Shown here piece after piece: positions 49,416 to 59,291 of a DNA stretch of 64,000 nucleotides. Location: positions 1-64,000 of the forward strand of contig NZ_WOFO01000009.1 in assembly GCF_010993705.1 (NCBI RefSeq). The letters run 5' to 3'. The notes beneath the pieces were generated by a model that was given only the letters and a program-made list of their open reading frames with translations, was not told where the DNA came from and did not search any database. The translations under genes were made by a program, and so were the position numbers. This DNA is from Cyclobacterium sp. SYSU L10401. Lineage in GTDB: Bacteria; Bacteroidota; Bacteroidia; Cytophagales; Cyclobacteriaceae. Within the stretch, counting starts at the first letter, position 1. Each line of letters starts with the position of its first letter.

Positions 49416-52211
49416 ATGGATAAATATTCTTATATCGCCAATGCCCATGTAGCCTATATAGATGAGCTATATGATGATTACAAAAATAATCCTGAGGCCA
49501 TCGATAGCAGCTGGAAAGCATTTTTTGATGGTTTTGAATTTGCCATCAGCAAATATGGCGAGGATGAAAATGGTGGGGCAGCAGCATCAGATGTGCAGGG
49601 TCCCGTAAACGGCAATCTAGCCACCAAAGGCAGCATCATGGACATGGAAAGATTGCCCAAGGAAATCAAAGTCCGTGCCCTGATTCATGCTTACCGCTCC
49701 AGGGGCCACCTCAGGTCCAAAACCAATCCTGTCAGAGAAAGAAGAGACCGAAGAGCATTATTGGACCTGGAAGATTTTGGCCTTGACAAAAACGATTTGG
49801 ACACCGTTTATCAGGCAGGCAATGAAATAGGTATAGGAGATGCCAAACTGTCCAAAATCATTGAATCCCTGAAAATTATATATGAGGGATCCATGGGTTT
49901 TGAATACCTGTATATCCGGGATCCGGAAATGCTGGATTGGTTCAGAATCAAAGTAGAAAAGGATGCCCTGGCATTCAATCCTCCCTTAGAGGATAAAAAA
50001 AGAATTCTATCCAAGCTCAATGAGGCAGTGGTTTTTGAAAACTTTCTGCACACCAAGTATTTGGGGCAGAAAAGATTTTCCCTGGAGGGGGGAGAGAGCA
50101 CCATCCCCTTTTTGGATGCCCTGATCAACCAGGCCTCTGACATGGGTGTGGAAGAAGTTATGATCGGTATGGCTCATAGAGGCAGGTTGAATGTGCTGGC
50201 CAATATCATGGGAAAAACCTATGAGCAGATTTTCTCCGAATTTGAGGGTACCGCCAAGCCCGATCTTACCATGGGGGATGGGGATGTGAAATATCACCTG
50301 GGTTTTTCTTCAGAAGTTCCGGCAAAAAACGGGAAATTGATGATCCTGAAACTGGCGCCCAATCCTTCTCACCTGGAGGCAGTCAATCCCGTAGTGGAGG
50401 GATTTGTAAGAGCCAAGATAGATGACCATTACGCTGGTGATGAAGACAAAATGATTCCGATTCTAATCCATGGAGATTCAGCCGTGGCAGGGCAGGGAGT
50501 CGTCTATGAAGTCACCCAAATGGCAAATCTGAAAGGATATTATACAGGTGGTACCATTCACTTTGTGATCAACAACCAGGTAGGCTTTACCACCGATTTT
50601 GATGATGCCAGAAGCTCCATTTACTGCACCGACGTGGCTAAAATCATTGATGCTCCCGTAATTCATGTGAACGGAGATGATCCGGAGGCGGTAGTCTATG
50701 CTGCTAAATTGGCCGTTGATTTCAGGCAAAAATTCAATAAGGACATATTTATTGACATGGTCTGTTATCGCCGGCATGGGCACAATGAATCAGATGAACC
50801 GAAATTTACCCAGCCCGAACTGTATAACCTCATCTCCAAACACCCCAACCCCAGGGAAATTTATAACAAAACATTGTTGGAAAGAGGGCAGGTAGATGCC
50901 AAGCTGGCCAAGCAAATGGACAAGGAGTTTCGTCAGCTGCTGCAGGACCGTTTGAATCTGGTCAAGGAAAAACCACTTCCCTATTCCTTCAGCCCCTTTG
51001 AAAAAGGCTGGAAAGCACTAAATAGGGCCAAGCCGGAGGATTTTGAAAAATCTCCGGACACGGGTATCAGTACGGATTCCATAGAAAAGATCGCCGAAGC
51101 GCTTACAGTATTGCCCAAGGGCTTTAAACCCATCAAGCAGATTGAAGCGCAGCTAAAACAGCGTAAAGAAATGTTTTTCCAGTCCAAATCACTGAATTGG
51201 GCTGCCGGAGAGCTGCTGGCCTATGGCTCCCTGCTTTTAGAGGGCAAGACAGTCAGGATCACCGGTCAGGATTGCCAACGGGGCACCTTTTCTCACAGAC
51301 ATGCAGTGGTCCACGATGCAAACACCAACAAACCGTACAATTCCCTGAAAGAACTGAGGGACAGTAAAGGTAAATTTTACATTTACAATTCCCTTCTTTC
51401 GGAATATGCGGTCCTGGGATTTGAATACGGATACGCCATGGCCAATCCCAATGCCCTAACGGTATGGGAGGCACAGTTTGGTGATTTTGCCAATGGCGCC
51501 CAAACCATGATTGACCAGTTTATTACTTCCGGAGAATCCAAATGGCAAAAAATGAATGGCCTGGTCATGTTGCTCCCCCATGGTTACGAGGGACAGGGCC
51601 CCGAACACTCCAATGCCAGACCGGAAAGGTTCCTGCAACTGGCAGCAGAGTACAATGTGGTCGTAGCCAATGTGACCGAACCCGCCAATTTCTTTCATTT
51701 ACTGCGCAGGCAGCTCGCATGGAACTTCAGAAAACCATGCATCGTCATGTCTCCCAAGTCGCTACTTCGCCACCCCAAGGTGGTATCACCCCTGGAGGAC
51801 TTTACCAAAGGAGGCTTCAGAGAAGTAATGACAGACGAACATGTGGACCCTAAAAAGGTAAAACGCGCCGTTCTTTGTTCTGGTAAAATTTACTATGAAC
51901 TCGTGGAAATGAGGGAAAAAGAAAAAGTCGAAGACGTGGCCATCATCAGGGTAGAACAACTTCATCCGTTACCGAAGACCCAGATTTTAAAAGCCATCAA
52001 TGCTTATGGTAAGGAGGTAGAAACACTTTGGGTACAGGAAGAGCCAGAGAATATGGGGTATTGGGCCTTTATGGTAAGAAATCTATTCAAAGACCTGAAC
52101 ATGGATGTGATTGCCAGAAAAGCCAGTGCATCGCCGGCCACTGGTTACCACAAGGTACACGTAGCAGAACAAACGCAAATTTTGGAAAAGGCATTAAAAA
52201 TAAATTCCTAA
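49416..52211 (+). CDS. sucA: 2-oxoglutarate dehydrogenase E1 component
   Basis: A 931-residue thiamine-diphosphate enzyme that decarboxylates 2-oxoglutarate and passes the succinyl group to the lipoyl arm of E2 in the TCA cycle. Conserved blocks include the N-terminal E2-contacting peptide YIANAHVAYIDELYDDYK, HRGRLNVLANIMGK, the ThDP/Mg region GDSAVAGQGVVYE with INNQVGFTT, CYRRHGHNESDEPKFTQP, TGQDCQRGTFSHRHAVVHD and LLPHGYEGQGPEHSNARPERFL. The length is typical of SucA, and the order E1–E2–E3 is complete downstream, with a gap of 89 bp to sucB. Confidence 0.97.
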   Translation: MDKYSYIANAHVAYIDELYDDYKNNPEAIDSSWKAFFDGFEFAISKYGEDENGGAAASDVQGPVNGNLATKGSIMDMERLPKEIKVRALIHAYRSRGHLRSKTNPVRERRDRRALLDLEDFGLDKNDLDTVYQAGNEIGIGDAKLSKIIESLKIIYEGSMGFEYLYIRDPEMLDWFRIKVEKDALAFNPPLEDKKRILSKLNEAVVFENFLHTKYLGQKRFSLEGGESTIPFLDALINQASDMGVEEVMIGMAHRGRLNVLANIMGKTYEQIFSEFEGTAKPDLTMGDGDVKYHLGFSSEVPAKNGKLMILKLAPNPSHLEAVNPVVEGFVRAKIDDHYAGDEDKMIPILIHGDSAVAGQGVVYEVTQMANLKGYYTGGTIHFVINNQVGFTTDFDDARSSIYCTDVAKIIDAPVIHVNGDDPEAVVYAAKLAVDFRQKFNKDIFIDMVCYRRHGHNESDEPKFTQPELYNLISKHPNPREIYNKTLLERGQVDAKLAKQMDKEFRQLLQDRLNLVKEKPLPYSFSPFEKGWKALNRAKPEDFEKSPDTGISTDSIEKIAEALTVLPKGFKPIKQIEAQLKQRKEMFFQSKSLNWAAGELLAYGSLLLEGKTVRITGQDCQRGTFSHRHAVVHDANTNKPYNSLKELRDSKGKFYIYNSLLSEYAVLGFEYGYAMANPNALTVWEAQFGDFANGAQTMIDQFITSGESKWQKMNGLVMLLPHGYEGQGPEHSNARPERFLQLAAEYNVVVANVTEPANFFHLLRRQLAWNFRKPCIVMSPKSLLRHPKVVSPLEDFTKGGFREVMTDEHVDPKKVKRAVLCSGKIYYELVEMREKEKVEDVAIIRVEQLHPLPKTQILKAINAYGKEVETLWVQEEPENMGYWAFMVRNLFKDLNMDVIARKASASPATGYHKVHVAEQTQILEKALKINS

Positions 52212-52300
52212 TTTTCCATTTCATAACCTATTATTATAAAACTAACATTGAAATTTTCAAGCCGGCACCTTTCCAGCGTCCGGAAAAAATCAAATAACCA

Positions 52301-53878
52301 ATGAGTATAGCAATCAAAGTCCCCGCCGTAGGCGAATCCATCACCGAAGTCACCGTAGGACAGTGGTTTAAAACCGATGGAGAATTTGTAGAAATGGACG
52401 AGGTCCTTTGTGAACTGGAATCCGACAAAGCCACTTTTGAACTTACGGCTGAAGCGGCAGGCGTGCTTCACACCAAAGCTGAAGAAGGAGCAACCCTGGA
52501 AATTGGTGCAGTCATTTGCGAGATCGATACTGAGGCCAAGGAAGGGTCCAAACCGGAAAAACCTGCCAACAAAAAGGAATCGGATGCTGTCGAAAAGAAA
52601 CCGGATAATGCTGAAAAGGGTGCCAAATCCAAAAGCACGGGAGAAATCAAAGAAATGCATGTACCCACTGTCGGGGAATCCATTACTGAGGTTACCCTGG
52701 CCTCCTGGCTGAAGGAAGATGGGGATTTTGTGGAATTGGATGACATCATAGCTGAAGTTGATTCGGATAAGGCCACCTTTGAACTGCCTGCTGAAGCATC
52801 GGGAATATTAAGGCAGGTAGCTGCTGAAGGAGAAACCCTGGAAATTGGCGGGTTAATTTGCAAAATAGAGGTGACAGATGGGCCTCCTGCTGAAGAAACA
52901 TCCGCCACAAGTGAAAGTAAATCCACGGAAGAAAGCAAGCAGGAAAGTTCTGGAAAAGAAAGTTACGCTACCGGGCATGCTTCACCGGCTGCTGCAAAGA
53001 TTCTTTCTGAAAAAGGGATTGACCCTCAATCAGTAAATGGAACCGGCAAGGATGGCCGCATCACCAAAGAAGATGCGGAAAAGGCGGAAAAGCCATCTAC
53101 TTCTTCTCCGTCAAAAACCGAGGCTCCTTCCAAAGAAAAAACAGAGGGAACCAAACCCGCAGCAGAAGCCAGGGGCGATCGGCCAAGCCGCAGGGAAAAA
53201 ATGAGTTCCCTGAGAAAAACCATTTCCAGACGCCTGGTATCCGTAAAAAACGAAACCGCCATGTTGACCACCTTTAACGAGGTGAACATGAAACCCATCA
53301 TGGATTTGCGAAAACAATACAAGGATAAGTTTAAGGAGCGGTACGAGGTAAACCTGGGATTCATGTCCTTTTTTACCAAAGCCGCCTGCATCGCCTTGGA
53401 AGAATGGCCGGCAGTCAATGCACAAATAGATGGCAATGAAATCGTCTACCATGATTTTTGCGACATTTCTATAGCCGTATCCTCACCCAAAGGATTGGTG
53501 GTACCGGTAATCCGGAATGCAGAACAACTTTCTTTTGCCGAAATCGAAAAGGAAGTGGTCCGCCTGGCAGTTAAAGCAAGAGATGGCAAACTGACCATAG
53601 ACGAAATGACCGGAGGCACCTTTACCCTTACCAATGGAGGGATATTCGGTTCCATGATGTCCACTCCTATTATCAATGCTCCCCAGGCAGCCATTTTGGG
53701 TATGCACAATATTGTAGAAAGACCCATGGCCGTGAATGGAGAAGTAAAAATCCTTCCCATGATGTACCTGGCACTTTCTTATGACCACCGGATCATCGAT
53801 GGCAGGGAATCTGTCAGCTTCCTGGTCCGCATGAAACAGCTGCTGGAGGATCCTGCCAGGCTGTTGCTGGGCATCTAA
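52301..53878 (+). CDS. sucB: 2-oxoglutarate dehydrogenase E2 (dihydrolipoyl succinyltransferase) with two lipoyl domains
   Basis: This 525-residue protein has two lipoyl domains: residues 3–76 with lipoyl lysine K43 (ESDKATFEL), and 117–190 with K157 (DSDKATFEL). They are joined by a flexible Lys/Glu/Ala-rich linker. The E3/E1-binding domain follows at about 225–262 ([30 protein letters not shown]). The catalytic acyltransferase domain spans about 295–525, with H496 and D500 in DHRIIDG. Most 2-oxoglutarate E2 proteins have one lipoyl domain, so this is a longer form. It sits 89 bp after sucA and 66 bp before lpdA and forms the core of the complex. Confidence 0.93.
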   Translation: MSIAIKVPAVGESITEVTVGQWFKTDGEFVEMDEVLCELESDKATFELTAEAAGVLHTKAEEGATLEIGAVICEIDTEAKEGSKPEKPANKKESDAVEKKPDNAEKGAKSKSTGEIKEMHVPTVGESITEVTLASWLKEDGDFVELDDIIAEVDSDKATFELPAEASGILRQVAAEGETLEIGGLICKIEVTDGPPAEETSATSESKSTEESKQESSGKESYATGHASPAAAKILSEKGIDPQSVNGTGKDGRITKEDAEKAEKPSTSSPSKTEAPSKEKTEGTKPAAEARGDRPSRREKMSSLRKTISRRLVSVKNETAMLTTFNEVNMKPIMDLRKQYKDKFKERYEVNLGFMSFFTKAACIALEEWPAVNAQIDGNEIVYHDFCDISIAVSSPKGLVVPVIRNAEQLSFAEIEKEVVRLAVKARDGKLTIDEMTGGTFTLTNGGIFGSMMSTPIINAPQAAILGMHNIVERPMAVNGEVKILPMMYLALSYDHRIIDGRESVSFLVRMKQLLEDPARLLLGI

Positions 53879-53944
53879 AGCTTTTTTCAACCTATTCTTC
53901 GCGCTTGTACCAGGTACGGGCAAAAATTTAAAAAATGATTAACT

Positions 53945-55342
53945 ATGTATGATTTAATCGTAATCGGTTCCGGACCGGGTGGTTATGTTGCCGCTATCAG
54001 GGCAGCCCAGCTTGGCCTTAAAACTGCCATTATAGAAAAATACCCCACTTTGGGTGGTACTTGTTTGAATGTAGGTTGCATCCCCTCCAAGGCCTTGCTG
54101 GATTCCTCCGAGCATTTCCACAATGCAGCACACACTTTCAAGAACCACGGTATAGATCTCAAGGACCTGAAAGTTAATTTCAAACAGATGATCAGCAGGA
54201 AACGGGAAGTGGTCAAGCAAAATGTTGACGGCATCGCTTACCTGATGAAAAAAAATAAAATTGATGTACACCAGGGTTTAGGTGTTTTCAAGGATAAAAA
54301 CACGGTAATCATCCAAAAGGAAGGAAGCAAAAAGGAAGAAATCAGTGGAAAAAACATCATCATTGCCACCGGGTCAAAGCCTGCCAACCTCCCATTTATC
54401 AATCTGGATAAAGAGCGGATCATTACCTCTACAGAAGCACTTGAGCTCAAAGAAGTCCCCAAACACCTTGTCATCATTGGAGGCGGAGTAATCGGACTTG
54501 AATTGGGATCTGTATATGCGAGATTGGGAGCCAAAGTATCGGTGGTGGAGTATTTGGACGGGATCATCCCTACCATGGATAAAACCATGGGCAAGGAACT
54601 TCAGAAGTCCTTAAAAAAACTGGGCATGGAATTTTACCTCAAACACAAGGTGACCGGCGTAGAAAGAAAAGGCAAAGAAGTAACGGTAACCGCACAGAAT
54701 AGCAAAGACGAGGAGGTCGCCATCAAGGGAGATTATGTATTGGTATCCATAGGCAGACGTCCGTATACAGATGGATTAAATACCGAAGCAGCGGGGATAA
54801 ATGTCAATGACAAGGGGCAGGTAGAGGTAGATAAACACCTGAGAACCAATGTGGAGCACATTTATGCCATTGGGGATGTAGTTAAAGGGGCCATGTTGGC
54901 CCATAAAGCAGAAGAAGAGGGCGTATTTGTAGCCGAACTATTGGCCGGCCAAAAACCACACGTAAACTACCTCCTTATTCCGGGAGTCGTCTATACCTGG
55001 CCTGAAGTGGCCTCCGTGGGATATACCGAAGAGCAGCTTAAAGAGAAGGGTAAAAAATACAAAACAGGTAAATTCCCCTTTATGGCTTCAGGTAGAGCCA
55101 GGGCAAGCGGAGATACAGACGGACTGGTAAAAGTTTTGGCAGATGCTGAAACGGATGAAATTCTGGGCGTACACATGATCGGCCCAAGGACGGCAGACAT
55201 GATCGCAGAAGCCGTTGTAGCCATGGAATACCGGGCTTCCGCTGAGGATATTGCAAGAATGTCCCACGCTCATCCTACCTATACAGAGGTATTTAGGGAA
55301 GCTTGTCTGGCAGCAACTGACAACCGCGCCCTGCACCTTTAA
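53945..55342 (+). CDS. lpdA: Dihydrolipoyl dehydrogenase (E3)
   Basis: A 465-residue FAD- and NAD-dependent enzyme that reoxidises the lipoyl arms of the E2 component. The FAD motif GSGPGGYVAAIRAAQLG opens the protein, the redox-active disulfide is C40–C45 (GGTCLNVGCIPSK), the NAD-binding motif is GGGVIGLELGSVY, and YAIGDV precedes the central domain. The C-terminal HAHPTYTEVF supplies the His–Glu pair of the active site. It is the third gene of the sucA–sucB–lpdA operon and ends just before the terminator at 55368. It may also serve other lipoyl-containing complexes. Confidence 0.97.
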   Translation: MYDLIVIGSGPGGYVAAIRAAQLGLKTAIIEKYPTLGGTCLNVGCIPSKALLDSSEHFHNAAHTFKNHGIDLKDLKVNFKQMISRKREVVKQNVDGIAYLMKKNKIDVHQGLGVFKDKNTVIIQKEGSKKEEISGKNIIIATGSKPANLPFINLDKERIITSTEALELKEVPKHLVIIGGGVIGLELGSVYARLGAKVSVVEYLDGIIPTMDKTMGKELQKSLKKLGMEFYLKHKVTGVERKGKEVTVTAQNSKDEEVAIKGDYVLVSIGRRPYTDGLNTEAAGINVNDKGQVEVDKHLRTNVEHIYAIGDVVKGAMLAHKAEEEGVFVAELLAGQKPHVNYLLIPGVVYTWPEVASVGYTEEQLKEKGKKYKTGKFPFMASGRARASGDTDGLVKVLADAETDEILGVHMIGPRTADMIAEAVVAMEYRASAEDIARMSHAHPTYTEVFREACLAATDNRALHL

Positions 55343-55367
55343 TACCAATAAATTGATACATAAAAAA

Positions 55368-55400
55368 ACAAGGACCACTGGAAATCCAGCGGTCCTTGTT
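55368..55400. terminator. Bidirectional terminator between lpdA and murF
   Basis: AACAAGGACC-A-CTGG and CCAG-C-GGTCCTTGTT form a 14-bp hairpin with one mismatch and loop AAAT. It ends 3 bases before the stop codon of the convergent murF gene, and A-runs to its left could serve as the T-tract for the minus strand. It therefore can end both transcripts. Confidence 0.75.
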
Positions 55401-55403
55401 GAT

Positions 55404-56696
55404 TTAAATATAATCAAGTAATGCCTCTAATTTCATCCCCCTGCTGCCTTTTATTAAAATCTGATAATCCTCCAAAGCAGAATCTTTCAGCCAGTTTCTG
55501 AATGAAAGTGGATCTGGGAAATACAATGCTTTAGGCACCTTCGGCAGGGCATGCCTGATCAGTTTACCCGTGAGACAGATTTTGTCTAATTTCATCCCCT
55601 GCAATTGTTCTCCGAGCTTTTCGTGGGCGGCCACCTCATGCTCTCCCAGTTCAAACATGTCCCCAACAATCACCATCTTATGCTTCCTCTTATCCAGTCT
55701 GCCAAAAGCCTTTAATGCCTCCTCCATACTGGAGGGATTGGCATTGTAAGCATCCATGACGATCAAATTACTGCGTTTCTCCAGGATTTGGGAACGCATA
55801 TTTGATGGGGAATATCCTGCAGCTGCCTTAGCCGCTTCCTCCAAAGGCACTCCAAAAAACTTACCCAAACAAATGGAAGAAGCAATATTGTCAAAATTAT
55901 ATTCCCCAATTAGTCCAGAGGTGAAACTGACATCACTATCTGCGGTACTAAAAGCCACAAAAGGATCGGCACCAAGAAATTTTACCGGACAAAAGCTCCC
56001 TGACTCAGGATACAAGACCGGATCCTTAAACCTGTGTTTCATATTGGCAAATACCTGTTGCCTGGTGTTCAAAAAAACTCGTCCGCCGGTTTCCAGTAGG
56101 AATTGAAAAAGTTCGGTTTTAGTTTTCAGCACGCCTTCCGGACCACCCATTCCTTCCAGGTGGGCCTGCCCAATGTTGGTGATCAGTCCATGGGTTGGCA
56201 GGGCGATATGGCAAAGCTCGGCAATATCTCCCTGCTTATTCGCCCCCATTTCTATGATGGCTATTTCCGTTTCATTAGTTATGCCCAATAAGGTAAGGGG
56301 AACGCCAATATGATTGTTGAGGTTACCCTCCGTGGCATGAACCCTGAATTTCCCGGACAATACCAGCTGCATCAGTTCCTTCGTAGTGGTTTTTCCATTA
56401 GAGCCGGTAAGCCCAATCACCGGTATTTTAAATTGCTTCCTATGAAAAGTGGCCAGGTCCTGTAAAGCCTTCAGTCCGTCTGCAACCAGAACAAACTGAT
56501 CTCCGGCTACTACCTTAGGATCGTCTACCACGGCCATAGATGCTCCTTGTTCCAAAGCCTTTGCCGCATATTCATTCCCATCAAAATTGGGTCCCTTGAG
56601 GGCAAAAAACATGTCCCCTTTTTGAAGTTTTCTGGTATCCGTACACACCCTCCTGCATGACAAAAAATGCTCATGCAGCCAATTCATCCTATCCAT
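55404..56696 (-). CDS. murF: UDP-N-acetylmuramoyl-tripeptide–D-alanyl-D-alanine ligase
   Basis: A cytoplasmic Mur ligase that adds D-Ala-D-Ala to the UDP-MurNAc-tripeptide, the last cytoplasmic step of muropeptide assembly. The P-loop is GLTGSNGKTTTKEL. The other blocks TDTRKLQKGDMFFALKG (uracil-binding side), GVPLTLLG, IEMGANKQGDIAEL, YNFDNIASSICLG and MDAYNANPSSMEEALKAF fit MurF. Start 56696 (MDRMNWLHEHFL) gives 430 residues, the usual length. A frame open to 56777 would add 27 residues unlike MurF, and 56687 is a further alternative. It is transcribed alone, facing lpdA. Confidence 0.94.
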   Translation of the reverse strand: MDRMNWLHEHFLSCRRVCTDTRKLQKGDMFFALKGPNFDGNEYAAKALEQGASMAVVDDPKVVAGDQFVLVADGLKALQDLATFHRKQFKIPVIGLTGSNGKTTTKELMQLVLSGKFRVHATEGNLNNHIGVPLTLLGITNETEIAIIEMGANKQGDIAELCHIALPTHGLITNIGQAHLEGMGGPEGVLKTKTELFQFLLETGGRVFLNTRQQVFANMKHRFKDPVLYPESGSFCPVKFLGADPFVAFSTADSDVSFTSGLIGEYNFDNIASSICLGKFFGVPLEEAAKAAAGYSPSNMRSQILEKRSNLIVMDAYNANPSSMEEALKAFGRLDKRKHKMVIVGDMFELGEHEVAAHEKLGEQLQGMKLDKICLTGKLIRHALPKVPKALYFPDPLSFRNWLKDSALEDYQILIKGSRGMKLEALLDYI

Positions 56697-57158
56697 GCTC
56701 AAATTTCTATGTTTACAATTGTAAGAAAAATGGGAATATTGACTTCCATCCAACAAAAGTAACATATCTGCATGCAATTTAAATTGCTCAGGGTCAAAAA
56801 TTACTTCAAATATAGAAAGGGTAAAAATTTTCTATCCAAAGAAATTGGCGGTCCATCTTCCCACTTATCGAGGCAACTGTCTTGGTTTCTTCCTATACTT
56901 GTAATTGTTTCAGGGAAAAAGAATCCAATCAAATGGCCCCTTTCTTAACAATATTTTCAGTTTAAAAAAGTTAACACAAAGGAATGCTTTTGAACGCAAT
57001 ATTTACACCGGAACCAGGCAGGTCCTTCTTTTTGCCCTTCACAATCGCATCATTAAATGGAACCAATATTTAAAGAAGGAGTTTTATTTAAAACCAGCCA
57101 ATCAAAAGGTATATTTCAAACCCAGCATCCAAGATCCATAGATAAACAGCATACTCCT
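56697..57158. other. Divergent intergenic region with no supported gene
   Basis: These 462 bases separate the divergent murF and FG-GAP genes. A 78-codon plus-strand frame (56905–57141) has no recognisable similarity and an unusual basic, aromatic-rich composition, so I do not support it as a gene. TTTTG near 56986 could belong to a promoter, but I cannot pair it with a −7 box. I see no hairpin of note. Confidence 0.4.
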
Positions 57159-59288
57159 ATGAACCATTGCCTCAGTATCCTATTGATGTTCATTACCCTG
57201 CTGCAAGTTCATGCACAGGAAAAATACCAGTTCGAAACCGGTATTTCCAAGGTGATGTTTAGAGACGGACAGGAACTTTCCATGCCCTTTGCCGGTGGGA
57301 TCAATGCGGCCCAGATACAAGAAATTGACCTGGATGGGGATGGAGTGGAGGAATTAGTGATCTGGGATATCAATGCTGGCATGATCCGGGCTTTCAGAAA
57401 AACAAACGGGGAGTACGTACCTATTCCCGAGGCTCCTTTCTATTTTCCGGATGATGTCAACGCTTTCATGATACTTAAAGATTTTGATGGCGATGGCAGA
57501 AAAGACTTGTTTACAGGTTCTCCCTTTGGTATCAAAGCCTACAAAAACCTGGCAGGTGCCGATATTCCGCGCTGGGAAGTAGCTCAGGATTTTCTCCGTT
57601 TAGATAATGGGGCCAACCTGACCAGCAATATTTTGGATATCCCCTTGATCGAAGACCTGGACGGGGACGGGGACCTGGATGTACTCACCTTTAATTTTGC
57701 CTCTGGTGATTACCTGGAATTTTACCAAAACACCAGTATGGAGAGAAAAAACCAAACCGACATCGATGGCTTTGCCCCAGCATTAAGCAGATGGGGTAAT
57801 TTTGAGTTTTGCGGATGTGGCAACATCAGTTTTGGTATCACCTGTAATGGTCAACCCATCTCTACGAGCCAAAGCACAAACGAACAGTTGAGGACCAAGC
57901 ATTCCGGGGGGCACACCCTGCTATACCGGGATTTTAACGAAGATGGCACAAAAGATTTACTGATCGGGCAGGATCTGTGTAAAACCTTGTATTACTTACC
58001 CAATCAGGGAACGGATCTGGTACCCTCCTTTGATAATTTTTCCACTACTTTACCTGGATATGGTCCTTTGCCAGAATTCCCTATTTTCCATGCGGCATTT
58101 CCCCTCGATGAAAACCTGGTGATTTCCAGTCATTCTTCAGAGGTGGCAAGCAATTTCGGGATAGATTTTGCACAAAGCTTGTACCTATTACCACCCAACC
58201 AGGGAGGAGTACCAGAAACAAAAGCCTTTTTGCAGGAAAACATGCTCGATTTCGGTGAAAACTCCCGGCCATTTTTTAAAGGAAATCAATTTGGGGGAAG
58301 CCTTTTTGTTGCAGCTAATATTACCAGCCAAAAAGAGAGTAAAAGCAAAATTTTTGAATTTCAGTTGGAAAATGAGCAACTCCAATTGGTAAATGAAGAT
58401 TTTCTCGACCTTGAAGCAGCCGGACTCCGTGAGCTGAGCTACCAGGAATACATGTCAGCTTCCAACCGGGCCTTCCATGTAATTACAGGGGAGCAGGTAA
58501 GCAATAATATTCCTGAAAAAATAATATGGATTAGCCCCGTTTCATCGCCGTTAGATCAAACAAACATCAGCATTCCTTCCTTTAACCTCAGGGGCTTGGA
58601 TCAGATTTTTTTATTCCATGATGGTACCACAGATTTCTTACTCCTGGCCAGGCAAACCGGTGAACTGGTTTTGTTTTCCATAGACCTATCCGCTGGTCCC
58701 ATTCTGGAATTACTGGAAAGAGATTTTTTGGGTTTTGCAGACAATCCTGTAAACAGAAATCTGTCTATCGCAGCGAGCTCCGGTGAACAAGTGTCTTTGA
58801 TGGCTATTGACCAGCGGGGAGCCATTTTCCTGGTAAAAGATGTTTTGGGAGAACCTGTTATGAGCAGGGTTTCTATACAAACAAGCGTGGGAGATTTCGA
58901 TCAAACCAGGTTTGGAAGAAATACATGGATTACCTTTGTTCCGGGTCTTGTGGAAGATGGTCCTGACCTGATCATAGGAAACAGGGCAGGTGGATTAGAG
59001 TATTTGAGCCGGATTTCTGGTGATGAAGGTGGACCTGATGAAAACCTGAATGCCATTGTTTTTCCAAACCCAAGTAAGGGCGAAGATTTAAAAGTGATCG
59101 TTAATCAAGAAGAAGTAACCCTGAATATCTATGGGGCGAGCGGCAAACAAATCAGGGAAGGCTTATCTCTCAGGCAACAGGAAATAACTGAAATCAGTCT
59201 TTTTGGTTTCGCTCCCGGTTTGTATCTATTGGAGATGATTGGTAAAAACAGAGAAAGGCAATACAAGAAAATCTGGGTTAGCCCCTGA
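57159..59288 (+). CDS. FG-GAP repeat protein with type IX secretion sorting domain
   Basis: ATG 57159 begins a clean signal peptide (MNHCLSILLMFITLLQVHAQ); a frame open from 57057 would put 34 residues before it and is unlikely. At least four FG-GAP/VCBS-type calcium loops are visible: DLDGDGVEELVIWD, DFDGDGRKDLFTG, DLDGDGDLDVLTF and DFNEDGTKDLLIG, as in beta-propeller adhesins. The last 75 residues (AIVFPNPSKGEDLKVIV, then YGASGKQI, LAPGLYLLEM-type end) form a T9SS type A sorting domain, so the protein should be exported across the outer membrane and attached to or released from the surface. A cysteine-bearing insertion (CGCGNISFGITCNG) lies near 230. The ligand is unknown. Confidence 0.83.
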   Translation: MNHCLSILLMFITLLQVHAQEKYQFETGISKVMFRDGQELSMPFAGGINAAQIQEIDLDGDGVEELVIWDINAGMIRAFRKTNGEYVPIPEAPFYFPDDVNAFMILKDFDGDGRKDLFTGSPFGIKAYKNLAGADIPRWEVAQDFLRLDNGANLTSNILDIPLIEDLDGDGDLDVLTFNFASGDYLEFYQNTSMERKNQTDIDGFAPALSRWGNFEFCGCGNISFGITCNGQPISTSQSTNEQLRTKHSGGHTLLYRDFNEDGTKDLLIGQDLCKTLYYLPNQGTDLVPSFDNFSTTLPGYGPLPEFPIFHAAFPLDENLVISSHSSEVASNFGIDFAQSLYLLPPNQGGVPETKAFLQENMLDFGENSRPFFKGNQFGGSLFVAANITSQKESKSKIFEFQLENEQLQLVNEDFLDLEAAGLRELSYQEYMSASNRAFHVITGEQVSNNIPEKIIWISPVSSPLDQTNISIPSFNLRGLDQIFLFHDGTTDFLLLARQTGELVLFSIDLSAGPILELLERDFLGFADNPVNRNLSIAASSGEQVSLMAIDQRGAIFLVKDVLGEPVMSRVSIQTSVGDFDQTRFGRNTWITFVPGLVEDGPDLIIGNRAGGLEYLSRISGDEGGPDENLNAIVFPNPSKGEDLKVIVNQEEVTLNIYGASGKQIREGLSLRQQEITEISLFGFAPGLYLLEMIGKNRERQYKKIWVSP

Positions 59289-59291
59289 AAT

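Noticed and set aside
56905-57141. A 78-codon frame between murF and the FG-GAP gene
   Set aside because: There is no recognisable motif and no good start context, and it overlaps the likely leader of the FG-GAP gene.
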